The translations under genes were made by a program, and so were the position numbers. The notes beneath the pieces were generated by a model, which had not been told where the DNA came from, did not search any database, and worked only from the letters and a program-made list of their open reading frames with translations. Source: Bacillus thermotolerans (GTDB lineage: Bacteria; Bacillota; Bacilli; Bacillales; Domibacillaceae). From it: a stretch of DNA of 64,000 nucleotides. Each line of letters opens with the position of its first letter. Position 1 is the first letter of the stretch. The stretch lies in the NCBI RefSeq assembly GCF_000812025.2, contig NZ_JWJE02000009.1:1-64000 (forward strand). The letters are read 5' to 3'. Positions 8,417 to 16,154 of the stretch are shown in pieces.

Positions 8417-8573
8417 CTCTTATCCTGAGCTGGCGGAGGGACAGGCCCAATGAAGCCCGGCAACCTGCTTGATCCTAAGGAAGCGAAGGTTGTTTATCAA
8501 TCGCTTCTATTATACATATTTTCAAGACAAAGGTGCCAACCTGCAGCAAGGGAAAAACCTTGAACGATAAGAG
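8417..8573 (+). ncRNA. SAM-I (S-box) riboswitch of metK
   Basis: The S-box signature is clear: GAGctGGcGGAGGGAcaGGC, then ATGAAgCCCGGCAACC, then GGTGCCAAcCTGCAGC. P1 is CTCTTATC (8417-8424) with GATAAGAG (8566-8573). The third helix region is unusually long, with an added hairpin GAAGCGA...TCGCTTC. The 3' strand of P1 and the following GAAAGG can instead pair with the left arm of the terminator (CCTTTC, CTCTCTTTAT), giving the expected antiterminator. When SAM is bound, P1 forms and metK is switched off. Confidence 0.95.
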
Positions 8574-8604
8574 TGAAAGGCCTAAGTTGAAACGTCTAAC
8601 CTTT

Positions 8605-8636
8605 CCTCTCTTTATTTTCAGGAGAGGAGTTTTTTA
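8605..8636 (+). terminator. riboswitch-controlled terminator of metK
   Basis: CCTCTC (8605-8610) pairs with GAGAGG (8622-8627), followed by a run of six T. Its left arm is sequestered in the antiterminator when SAM is low. Confidence 0.88.
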
Positions 8637-8790
8637 TTTCTGCGTTCTGTTCAGCAATTATAGGCTAAATTGTTCTATTCAATTTTGCGTATAATTTTAC
8701 AGAACGTGTTTGGAAAGAATAAACTTAAGGAAAATGAGTACCGTGCAACTAACGATCAGTGTAAGCTGGTCATTTCAAGGAGGAAGTATC

Positions 8791-9990
8791 ATGACAACAA
8801 ATCGCCGTCTATTTACTTCAGAGTCAGTTACTGAAGGCCATCCGGACAAAATTTGTGATCAGATTTCTGATGCGATTTTGGATGAAATTTTAACGCAGGA
8901 CCCTAATGCACGTGTAGCAGCAGAGACATCCGTGACAACTGGTCTTGTATTAGTAGCTGGGGAAATTTCTACAACTTCGTATGTCGACATTAACAAGATT
9001 GTCCGCGAGACAGTAAGAGAAATCGGCTACACTCGCGCGAAATACGGCTTTGATGCTGACACATGCGGAGTATTAACTTCAATCGATGAGCAGTCCCCTG
9101 ATATTGCAGCCGGCGTAAACCAAGCGTTGGAAGCCCGGGAAGGTAAAATGAGCGATGAAGAAATTGAAGCGATTGGTGCGGGAGACCAAGGGTTAATGTT
9201 TGGTTTTGCTTGCAATGAAACAGAAGAGCTAATGCCGCTTCCAATTTCATTGGCTCATAAGTTATCCCGCCGTCTGACACAAGTAAGGAAGGAAGAGATT
9301 ATTCCTTATTTGCGTCCCGATGGAAAAACACAGGTAACTGTTGAATACGACGAGAATGATAAACCAGTAAGAATCGACACAATTGTTATTTCTACACAGC
9401 ATCATCCGGAAATCTCTTTAGAACAGATTCAGCAGGACCTGCGTCAGCACGTTATTGAGCCAGTAGTGCCGGTTGAGCTAATCGACGAGGAGACAAAATA
9501 TTTCCTTAACCCGACAGGACGTTTCGTTATTGGCGGCCCACAAGGAGATGCCGGTTTAACAGGCCGTAAGATCATCGTCGATACATACGGCGGTTATGCT
9601 CGTCACGGAGGGGGGGCCTTCTCCGGTAAGGATCCGACAAAAGTAGACCGTTCTGCTGCTTATGCAGCCCGCTACGTAGCAAAAAACATTGTTGCTGCCG
9701 GCTTAGCCGAGAAGTGTGAAGTGCAGCTTGCTTATGCGATCGGTGTAGCACAGCCGGTTTCCATTTCAGTTGATACATTCGGTACTGGCACAGTATCTGA
9801 AGAAGTGCTCGTAGAATTGATTCGCAGCAACTTTGACCTTCGTCCGGCGGGTATCATTAATATGCTGGGTCTGCGTCGCCCAATCTACAAGCAAACAGCT
9901 GCTTACGGACATTTCGGACGTATCGATGTTGACCTTCCATGGGAAAGAACAGACAAAGCGGAAGTGTTAAAACAACAAGCCACGAACTAA
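8791..9990 (+). CDS. metK: S-adenosylmethionine synthetase
   Basis: A 399-residue methionine adenosyltransferase making SAM from ATP and methionine, with release of phosphate and pyrophosphate. Signature motifs are present: [16 protein letters not shown] near the N-terminus, [12 protein letters not shown], and [19 protein letters not shown]. The reading frame is open further upstream, but the ATG at 8791 directly follows AAGGAGGAAG and matches the family N-terminus ([20 protein letters not shown]). The S-box in its leader gives feedback control by its own product. In B. subtilis asnB and ytnA lie next to it; here ytoA follows directly. Confidence 0.98.
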   Translation: MTTNRRLFTSESVTEGHPDKICDQISDAILDEILTQDPNARVAAETSVTTGLVLVAGEISTTSYVDINKIVRETVREIGYTRAKYGFDADTCGVLTSIDEQSPDIAAGVNQALEAREGKMSDEEIEAIGAGDQGLMFGFACNETEELMPLPISLAHKLSRRLTQVRKEEIIPYLRPDGKTQVTVEYDENDKPVRIDTIVISTQHHPEISLEQIQQDLRQHVIEPVVPVELIDEETKYFLNPTGRFVIGGPQGDAGLTGRKIIVDTYGGYARHGGGAFSGKDPTKVDRSAAYAARYVAKNIVAAGLAEKCEVQLAYAIGVAQPVSISVDTFGTGTVSEEVLVELIRSNFDLRPAGIINMLGLRRPIYKQTAAYGHFGRIDVDLPWERTDKAEVLKQQATN

Positions 9991-9994
9991 TAGT

Positions 9995-10031
9995 AAAACC
10001 CTGCGAACTCACTCTGAGTTCGCAGGGTTTT
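9995..10031. terminator. bidirectional terminator between metK and ytoA
   Basis: AACCCTGCGAACTCA and TGAGTTCGCAGGGTT form a 15-bp perfect stem with a 3-base loop and T tracts on both sides. The right arm lies within the last codons of ytoA. Confidence 0.93.
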
Positions 10032-10539
10032 GTTGTAGGCTTTTGTAATATTCACCTTTTTCGACGTATTCTCTAACGATTCGCTCCATTTCCTGACGGT
10101 CATGGTCATTGACTGGGCGAATCACCTTTGCAGGGCGGCCGAATGCTAAGGAGTGAGGAGGAATCACCTTTCCTTGAGGAACGAGGCTTCCTGCACCAAT
10201 AAAGGCGCCCTCTCCGATTTCCGCATTATCAAGAATAATGGAGCCCATACCGATTAACGCACCTTTTCTGATCTTGCAGCTGTGCAGGATCACTTGGTGG
10301 CCGACGGTTACCTCATCCTCGATAATAAGCGGATTGTTTGGACTCTGATGAAGCACCGAGTTATCCTGTATGCTCACTTTATTTCCAATGATGGTCGGTG
10401 CGACATCCCCCCGGATAGAGGTGTTGAACCAGATGTTTGACTTCTCACCGATTTTGACATCGCCGCTGATGGATACGTAGTCAGCGATGAAAGCTGAATC
10501 GGCAATTTCAGGGGTTTTTCCTTTATAAGGATAAATCAT
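10009..10539 (-). CDS. ytoA: gamma-carbonic anhydrase-like hexapeptide-repeat protein YtoA
   Basis: A 176-residue left-handed beta-helix protein of the gamma-carbonic anhydrase/PaaY group. Hexapeptide repeats run through the middle (SISGDVKIGEKSNIWFNTSI and onward), and the expected zinc-binding histidines are in NSVLHQSPN and VTVGHQVILHSCKI. B. subtilis YtoA is uncharacterised, so carbonic anhydrase activity is an inference. The frame is open for about 350 bases upstream, but MIYPYKGKTPEIADSAFIA from the ATG at 10539, preceded by AAGGAAGG, is the family start. Its last codons overlap the metK terminator. Confidence 0.9.
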   Translation of the reverse strand: MIYPYKGKTPEIADSAFIADYVSISGDVKIGEKSNIWFNTSIRGDVAPTIIGNKVSIQDNSVLHQSPNNPLIIEDEVTVGHQVILHSCKIRKGALIGMGSIILDNAEIGEGAFIGAGSLVPQGKVIPPHSLAFGRPAKVIRPVNDHDRQEMERIVREYVEKGEYYKSLQQNPANSE

Positions 10540-10653
10540 TTCTTTTTTTCCTTCCTTTCTGGATAAAAAACAAATTTTCTTATTATTGTATCTAAAACGA
10601 CAACATTTGTATAATGGAAAGTAAAAAAGGGAAAGTTGGAGGAGGAATAGGTC

Positions 10654-11463
10654 GTGTGGAAGTGGGAAACAGAGGAACAGCCAAGAGGCGTCATCGTTAT
10701 GGTACACGGAGCAATGGAACATCACGGCCGTTACGGCTGGCTGATTGAGATGTGGCGTAAGAATGGGTTTCATGTAGTAATGGGAGACCTGCCTGGCCAC
10801 GGCATGACTTCCCGGGCGAAAAGAGGCCATATTTCTTCTTTTAATGAATATATTGACGAAGTAAGAGAGTGGCTGATGGCCTCTTATCAATTCAACTTGC
10901 CGGTCTTCTTGCTAGGACATAGCATGGGAGGACTCGTCGTTATCCGCCTTCTTCAGGAAATAAAAGAAGACATCGAAGTAGCAGGGGTGATCCTGGCGTC
11001 TCCATGCCTCGGCATGCTTCATACACCGCCTAAAGTATTAGAGATGATGTCGCATGGGCTAAGTTCTCTTTCGCCTTCGTTAAAGTTTCCGTCTGGTTTA
11101 ACTCTAGAAATGGCTACACGCAATGAGGAAATACGGGAGGCTGATAAAGATGACCCGCTCTATATTCATAAAGTATCTGTCCGCTGGTACCGGGAACTGA
11201 TTCAGGCAACGAAAACAGCCAGCCTTAAGGCAGCAGACTCCCTTGATGTACCGCTTCTTGTTATGCAGGCGGGCAGCGATTTAATTGTAGACAAGAAGAG
11301 TGTAAAAAGATGGTTCAACAAGCTTGATGTTTCAGAGATGCATTATAAGGAATGGCCTGAGCTGTATCATGAGTTATTCAATGAGCCGGAGCGGGAGGAA
11401 GTATTTCGCTATACGATGGAATTTGTAGACAGCCGCCTGCGCCTGCTGGGCTATGTAACATGA
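10654..11463 (+). CDS. ytpA: YtpA-like lysophospholipase (alpha/beta hydrolase)
   Basis: A 269-residue alpha/beta hydrolase of the monoacylglycerol lipase/lysophospholipase type. The oxyanion segment VMVHGAMEHHGRYGW and the nucleophile elbow GHSMGG (Ser near residue 91) are intact; an acidic residue in QAGSDLIVD and a histidine in LYHELFNEPE complete a likely triad. B. subtilis YtpA is linked to production of the phospholipid antibiotic bacilysocin. The start is GTG after GGAGGAATAG. In B. subtilis ytpA is followed by the terpene synthase ytpB; here a flavin monooxygenase gene follows instead. Confidence 0.88.
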   Translation: MWKWETEEQPRGVIVMVHGAMEHHGRYGWLIEMWRKNGFHVVMGDLPGHGMTSRAKRGHISSFNEYIDEVREWLMASYQFNLPVFLLGHSMGGLVVIRLLQEIKEDIEVAGVILASPCLGMLHTPPKVLEMMSHGLSSLSPSLKFPSGLTLEMATRNEEIREADKDDPLYIHKVSVRWYRELIQATKTASLKAADSLDVPLLVMQAGSDLIVDKKSVKRWFNKLDVSEMHYKEWPELYHELFNEPEREEVFRYTMEFVDSRLRLLGYVT

Positions 11464-11547
11464 GATAAATTAATAGATTAATGGGTTGAAAGAACGCTGT
11501 TTGCCATAATATTCTGTTACAGGCAGGCAACAGAGGAGGAGTAGCCA

Positions 11548-12546
11548 TTGACGATTAAATTAAGTGTACTGGATCAGTCTCCTATCTCAGAAGGGACAAC
11601 GGCAGAAGAAGCGCTGAGGCAAACCGTACAGCTTGCCCGTCATGTAGAAGCGCTGGGCTATGAACGTTTTTGGGTATCTGAGCATCATGACGCTTCTCAT
11701 CTGGCGGGCTCATCACCAGAAGTGCTCATCGCCTATTTAGCGGCCAAGACAGAACGGATTCGTCTAGGCTCGGGCGGTGTAATGCTGACCCATTACAGCC
11801 CGTATAAAGTGGCAGAGAATTTCCGGCTGCTTGAGGGGCTTGCGCCAGGAAGGATCGATGCAGGTGTGGGGCGGGCGCCAGGAGGCATGCCCATTGCCTC
11901 TTGGGCACTTAACAACGGCCAGCCGAGGAAAAAGGATCTTTTTCCGGAATTGATTGACGAATTGGTCGGTTATGTGAAGGGAGACGTGGAAAGCGGACCT
12001 TATCCGGGATTAAAGGCTTCTCCAGTTGTGCAAACCGTTCCGGAAGTATGGGTGCTTGGGTCCAGCTTATCCAGTGCCAAGCTCGCAGCAGAGAAAGGGC
12101 TCCCTTATGCGTTTGCCCAGTTTATTAATGGAGATGGAGGGTCAGAGCATATGGCTGCCTACTTGAAGCACTTCCAGCCATCCCCTTTACTGAACCAGCC
12201 TAAAAACTTGACCGCGGTATTCACCATCTGCGCAAAGACAGATGAGGAGGCTGAATATCTGGCCTCCAGTCTGGATTATTCCTTAATCATGGGTGCGCAG
12301 GGCATGCAGCTCAATGGTACGCCGAGCCCAGAGAAGGCTTCCGCTTACGAGTACAATAAGTATGAGCGGCCCTATATTAAGGAAAACCGGAAGCGCATGG
12401 TTGTCGGCAGTCCGGCTACCGTTCGCGAGCAATTTAAGCGGATTAGCGAGCAATATGAAACGGAAGAGATTATGGCTGTTACCATCGTGTATGACTTTGA
12501 GAAAAAACTGCAATCATTTGAGTGGCTAAGGGAAGCTGTTCAATAA
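11548..12546 (+). CDS. LLM-class flavin-dependent oxidoreductase
   Basis: A 332-residue bacterial-luciferase-like monooxygenase (LLM family, MsnO8/YceB-type). Recognisable blocks are LDQSPISEGTTAEEAL, YERFWVSEHHDASHLAGSSPEVLIA, RIRLGSGGVMLTHYSPYKVAENF and the LAPGRIDAGVGRAPGG loop. Members use reduced FMN and oxygen on varied small molecules; the substrate is not predictable here. The start codon is TTG after GAGGAG. It follows ytpA by 84 bases on the same strand, occupying the position ytpB has in B. subtilis. A perfect hairpin terminator ends the unit. Confidence 0.88.
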   Translation: MTIKLSVLDQSPISEGTTAEEALRQTVQLARHVEALGYERFWVSEHHDASHLAGSSPEVLIAYLAAKTERIRLGSGGVMLTHYSPYKVAENFRLLEGLAPGRIDAGVGRAPGGMPIASWALNNGQPRKKDLFPELIDELVGYVKGDVESGPYPGLKASPVVQTVPEVWVLGSSLSSAKLAAEKGLPYAFAQFINGDGGSEHMAAYLKHFQPSPLLNQPKNLTAVFTICAKTDEEAEYLASSLDYSLIMGAQGMQLNGTPSPEKASAYEYNKYERPYIKENRKRMVVGSPATVREQFKRISEQYETEEIMAVTIVYDFEKKLQSFEWLREAVQ

Positions 12547-12578
12547 AAAAGGAAAACGGCAGCCGTTTTCCTTTTTTA
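12545..12578. terminator. bidirectional terminator
   Basis: AAAAAAGGAAAACGGC and GCCGTTTTCCTTTTTT are separated by one base, giving a long near-perfect palindrome between the convergent LLM gene and ytqB. Confidence 0.9.
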
Positions 12579-12580
12579 AT

Positions 12581-13153
12581 TCAGCGCTTTTCGATAGCCA
12601 CAATGAATGGGGGATTATTAGCTTGATTAATGAATTCATAGCGAAGCACGTGTGCTTTTGTCTGATCCATGCTTTGTACGAAGTGAAGCAATTTCTCTTT
12701 TTCTTCAGCCCCCTCCGTGTGTCCATGATAAATCACGAGCACAATGATTCCGCCGGGGGAGAGCATAGAGAATATCTGTGTTACTGCTTCAATGGTTGTA
12801 TCTGGTTTCGTAACAATTGATTTATCTCCCTTCGGCAAATATCCAAGATTAAATACGGCCCCTGAGAGCCGTCCGTGCCATTCAGAAGGGATCACCTCAG
12901 CTGCATGCTCGTGTCCTTCCTCAAAGAGCGTTACGCGATTGCTCAGGCCGTGCTCTTGAAGGCGGACAGCTGTATTTTCCAATGCCTGCTTTTGTATATC
13001 AAAGCCGAATACATGTCCATTGCTGCCGGTAAGCTTTGCAAGAAAGACTGTATCATGGCCGTTTCCTACTGTTGCATCAATGGCCGCGCTTCCGTCCGTC
13101 ACTACCTTTTCAAGAAGCAGCCGGGCGAACGGAAGAATACCATCCATATTCAT
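12581..13153 (-). CDS. mnmM: tRNA methyltransferase MnmM (YtqB)
   Basis: A 190-residue class I SAM methyltransferase matching YtqB of B. subtilis. YtqB (MnmM) methylates the 5-aminomethyl group of nm5s2U to mnm5s2U at wobble position 34 of tRNAs in Gram-positive bacteria lacking the MnmC route. The SAM-binding motif I is visible as AIDATVGNGHDTVFLA, with FDIQKQALE as motif II and FNLGYLPKGDK as the catalytic motif. In B. subtilis ytqA and ytqB are neighbours; here a spore-protein gene on the other strand lies between them, so each needs its own promoter. Confidence 0.87.
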   Translation of the reverse strand: MNMDGILPFARLLLEKVVTDGSAAIDATVGNGHDTVFLAKLTGSNGHVFGFDIQKQALENTAVRLQEHGLSNRVTLFEEGHEHAAEVIPSEWHGRLSGAVFNLGYLPKGDKSIVTKPDTTIEAVTQIFSMLSPGGIIVLVIYHGHTEGAEEKEKLLHFVQSMDQTKAHVLRYEFINQANNPPFIVAIEKR

Positions 13154-13186
13154 AAAAAGTCTCCTTTCACATCATTTTGTGATGAC

Positions 13187-13216
13187 TGTATAAAATTTCT
13201 TTCCTTTCACAAACTA
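13187..13216 (+). promoter_or_regulatory. sigma-G-type (forespore) promoter
   Basis: TGTATA, 17 bases, then CAAACTA resembles the sigma-F/sigma-G consensus (TGnATA and CATAmTA). It is about 30 bases upstream of the start of an H-type spore protein, a class transcribed in the forespore. Confidence 0.6.
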
Positions 13217-13246
13217 CATTCATCATTTATTTAGGAGGTTAGCACA

Positions 13247-13435
13247 ATGGATATGAAGCGTGCAAAGCAAATCGTTTCTTCCTCTGCTGATATTGATGTG
13301 ACCTTTGCTGGGACATCTATCTGGATTGATGAACTTCATGAAGAGAATGAAATGGCGACCGTTCATCTAAGGGGCCCGCTGGAGGAGCGGACACAAGTTG
13401 CCATTAAAGACTTAAAAGAGGAAGAGACCCGCTAA
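13247..13435 (+). CDS. sspH: H-type small acid-soluble spore protein
   Basis: A 62-residue protein resembling SspH: MxxKRAKQIVSS at the start, then the VTFAGTSIWIDELHEENEMATVHL block that parallels VTYNGVPVYIQHVDEETETARIY of SspH, and an acidic end. Minor H-type SASPs are made only in the developing forespore and packed in the spore core; their role is minor and unclear. A strong AGGAGG site and a sigma-G-like promoter precede it. It is monocistronic, sits between ytqB and ytqA on the opposite strand, and ends at a bidirectional terminator. It marks the host as an endospore former. Confidence 0.82.
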   Translation: MDMKRAKQIVSSSADIDVTFAGTSIWIDELHEENEMATVHLRGPLEERTQVAIKDLKEEETR

Positions 13436-13438
13436 TTT

Positions 13439-13471
13439 GATCCCCCGTTCCCTTAAAGGGAGCGGGGGATC
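13439..13471. terminator. bidirectional terminator between the spore protein gene and ytqA
   Basis: GATCCCCCG and CGGGGGATC with an inner TCCC/GGGA form a long GC-rich stem between convergent genes. Confidence 0.88.
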
Positions 13472-13475
13472 TTAG

Positions 13476-14444
13476 TTAGAAGGAAAGCTTAGTCGTTTGC
13501 TTCTGAAGAAAGCGTGCCCCTTGAAAGCTGTTCCTTCGATGAAGCTCTGCATCAATCGCATTTAAAACGGTCCATTTATCCACGCTCCACATCGGACCGA
13601 TCATCAAATCAATGGGTCCGTCACCAGTAATGCGATGAATCACCATCTCGGGCGGGAGGATTTCTAGCTGATCACATACGAGCTGGACATACTCCTCTAA
13701 AGAGAGAAACTCAAGCATGCCTTTTTCATATTGCTTGACCATAGGTGTGCCTTTCAACAGATGGAGAAGGTGAATTTTAATTCCCTGTACATCTAAACCA
13801 GCAACTGCCTGGGCCGTTTCCATCATCATCTCCGGTGTTTCCATAGGGAGTCCGTTAATAATATGAGAACAGATACGAATATTGTGTTTGCGAAGCTTCT
13901 CCACCCCTTCTACATAAGCCGGAAAATCATGTGCCCGGTTAATGAGATTAGCTGTCTTTTCGTGAACGGTTTGCAGACCGAGCTCCACCCACAGATAAGT
14001 CCGTTCGTTCAGCTCAGCTAAATAGTCAACTACCTCATCTGGAAGGCAATCAGGGCGAGTTGCAATGGACAAGCCAACGACGCCATCCTGGCTAAGCACG
14101 GTTTCGTACTTTTCCCGAAGTACATCGACTGGGGCATGGGTATTCGTATAGGCTTGAAAATAAGCGATATACTTACCATCCTTCCATTTGCGATGCATTT
14201 TATTTTTTATCTCTTGAAACTGTGCTTCTAAACTATCGGCACGGCTGCCAGCGAAGTCGCCGGAACCGGCCGCACTGCAGAATGTACACCCGCCAAAGGC
14301 TACTGTGCCATCACGGTTCGGGCAGTCAAAACCGCCGTCCAATGCTACCTTAAAGACTTTATGGCCAAAGTGCTTACGCAGATGATAATTCCATGTATGA
14401 TAGCGTTTATTGTCACTTGCATAAGGAAACGGATTTGTTGTCAT
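13476..14444 (-). CDS. mnmL: radical SAM enzyme MnmL (YtqA)
   Basis: A 322-residue radical SAM protein of the YtqA/YhcC (TIGR01212) family. The iron-sulfur cysteines are in FDCPNRDGTVAFGGCTFCSA. B. subtilis MnmL (YtqA) takes part in wobble-uridine modification, converting cmnm5(s2)U to nm5(s2)U before MnmM acts. The ATG at 14444 (MTTNPFPYAS) is chosen over one three codons earlier because the AGAAAGG ribosome binding site directly abuts the earlier one. The gene is separated from mnmM by the sspH-like gene; functional coupling is inferred from B. subtilis. Confidence 0.88.
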   Translation of the reverse strand: MTTNPFPYASDNKRYHTWNYHLRKHFGHKVFKVALDGGFDCPNRDGTVAFGGCTFCSAAGSGDFAGSRADSLEAQFQEIKNKMHRKWKDGKYIAYFQAYTNTHAPVDVLREKYETVLSQDGVVGLSIATRPDCLPDEVVDYLAELNERTYLWVELGLQTVHEKTANLINRAHDFPAYVEGVEKLRKHNIRICSHIINGLPMETPEMMMETAQAVAGLDVQGIKIHLLHLLKGTPMVKQYEKGMLEFLSLEEYVQLVCDQLEILPPEMVIHRITGDGPIDLMIGPMWSVDKWTVLNAIDAELHRRNSFQGARFLQKQTTKLSF

Positions 14445-14639
14445 TGGTTTCATCCTTTCTGTCCAGTATCAAGGGGATACTTCAAAGAAAAAGTGTATCA
14501 TGAGCGGGGAGGGAAATACTATGGTTATCCATAGAGACTAGTCAGAATAGTAAGTTCGGAAAACAGCTTGAAAAAACTGCCTGTGCTCTCTAAACTGTTA
14601 CTTTGGAATACGAAATAACGGTTAGATGGGGGAGACAGT

Positions 14640-15836
14640 ATGCCAAAAGCTGTTTGGTTGTTAGTCATTGGTATGGTCATTAATGTAACAGGATCCTCGT
14701 TTTTATGGCCTTTAAATACAATTTATATACATGGAGAGTTAGGGAAATCCTTGTCTGTGGCAGGGGTTGTTTTAATGTTGAACGCAGGTGCAACAGTGGT
14801 TGGCAATTTACTCGGCGGTACCTTATTTGACCGGCTGGGAGGCTATCGGACAATTTTGCTGGGAGCATTTATCAATGTTACTGCTATGACGGGAATGACA
14901 TTTTGGAACGGGTGGCCGCATTATGTATTCTTCCTGACAATTGTCGGCTTTGGATCCGGTATGATCTTCCCAGCGGTGTATGCGCTCGTCGGTGCAGTGT
15001 GGCCAGAGGGCGGACGGCGCGCCTTCAACGCCATATATATTGCGCAAAATGCAGGGGTGGCACTTGGTTCCGCACTCGGCGGCTTTGTTGCTTCCTTTTC
15101 GTTTGCTTATATATTTGGCGCGAATCTAATGATGTTTACTGCGTTCTTCCTGATTGCCGCCTTTGGCTATCGGGGCATGAAGAAAGTGCAAGGGAGCCAG
15201 ACGAGCGTTCTAGCGGAGAGTGGAGCTGTGAAGAGCCGCAGCAAGCTAAATGCATTATTCATCCTATGCGCTGCCTACATGATTTGCTGGATTGGCTACG
15301 TACAGTGGCAGTCTACTATTGCTACTTACACACAAGAATTGAATATCAGCCTCAAACAGTACAGTTTGTTGTGGACTATTAATGGTACGCTTATTGTTTT
15401 CGGCCAACCGCTGATTAATTATCTAGTGAAGATCTTTAAGGATAATATGAAAAAACAGATCATTACTGGTATTTGTATTTTTGCTGTGTCTTTTGCTGTC
15501 ACAGCGTTTGCTGGCGACTTCAAAGGATTCCTTGCCGCTATGCTGATTCTGACGGTAGGTGAAATGCTTGTCTGGCCTGCAGTGCCGACTGTTGCGAATC
15601 AGCTTTCCCCAAAAGGACGCGAAGGGTTCTATCAAGGGGTCGTAAACAGCACAGCGACAGCCGGCCGGATGTTTGGACCAGTACTTGGCGGAATGCTTGT
15701 TGACTTGTACGGCATGTCTGTTCTGTTCTTTGTTTTAATTGCTTTGCTTGCTATCAGTGTTAGTTTGACCGTTGTATATGACCGTCCTCTAAAAGGGAAA
15801 GAAGAGGTGCCGGCTGTGTCTGCGTCTTCTCTTTAG
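14640..15836 (+). CDS. yttB: MFS transporter YttB
   Basis: A 398-residue major facilitator with 12 predicted membrane helices. The loop between helices 2 and 3 carries the MFS signature as GNLLGGTLFDRLGGYRTI, and a repeated half motif is found after helix 8. Position immediately upstream of the leuS leader matches yttB of B. subtilis, a putative efflux transporter of unknown substrate. The start follows GGGGGAGACAGT. The gene has its own upstream region of about 190 bases and no obvious partner. Confidence 0.82.
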   Translation: MPKAVWLLVIGMVINVTGSSFLWPLNTIYIHGELGKSLSVAGVVLMLNAGATVVGNLLGGTLFDRLGGYRTILLGAFINVTAMTGMTFWNGWPHYVFFLTIVGFGSGMIFPAVYALVGAVWPEGGRRAFNAIYIAQNAGVALGSALGGFVASFSFAYIFGANLMMFTAFFLIAAFGYRGMKKVQGSQTSVLAESGAVKSRSKLNALFILCAAYMICWIGYVQWQSTIATYTQELNISLKQYSLLWTINGTLIVFGQPLINYLVKIFKDNMKKQIITGICIFAVSFAVTAFAGDFKGFLAAMLILTVGEMLVWPAVPTVANQLSPKGREGFYQGVVNSTATAGRMFGPVLGGMLVDLYGMSVLFFVLIALLAISVSLTVVYDRPLKGKEEVPAVSASSL

Positions 15837-15885
15837 GCTTGCAACAGAGAGAAATATTGTCTAAAATAGTTGTAGACTGAATAAT

Positions 15886-16128
15886 GGAAAGATAGTGATT
15901 GAGGAGTAGTAATGGTGTTCTTTCGGTAAACAGAGAGCTGGCGGCCGGTGCAAGCCAGTCCGGAAAATCTATGAACTCGCCTCTTGAATCGCAGGTGTGA
16001 AACAAAAAGTAATGCCTGCCGCTGTAATCGGCGTTACAGATACGAAGCAGAGCGCGATCGTTTGCGCTAATGTGGGTGGTACCGCGGGAATCTCTCTCTC
16101 GTCCCAACTTGTGGGGCGGGAGTTTTTT
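15886..16128 (+). ncRNA. T-box leader of leuS
   Basis: The T-box core GTGGGTGGTACCGCG is at 16072-16086, followed by a terminator. Upstream is a typical Stem I (AGAGAGCTGGCGGCCGGTG and onward). A CTC triplet at 15976-15978, in GAACTCGCC, is a plausible leucine specifier. Uncharged tRNA-Leu would pair with the specifier and the antiterminator bulge, allowing leuS transcription. Confidence 0.92.
16095..16128 (+). terminator. T-box-controlled terminator of leuS
   Basis: CTCTCGTCCC pairs with GGGGCGGGAG (with G-U pairs), followed by TTTTTT. It competes with the antiterminator that includes the conserved T-box sequence. Confidence 0.85.
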
Positions 16129-16154
16129 CATATCAACAGGAAAGGGTGTTACAT

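Noticed and set aside
8710-8790. Upstream extension of metK
   Set aside because: The ATG at 8791 has a strong ribosome binding site and the conserved N-terminus; the extension is leader RNA after the riboswitch terminator.
10540-10890. Upstream extension of ytoA
   Set aside because: The extra residues are not like the family, run over the ytpA start and promoter region, and lack a ribosome binding site.
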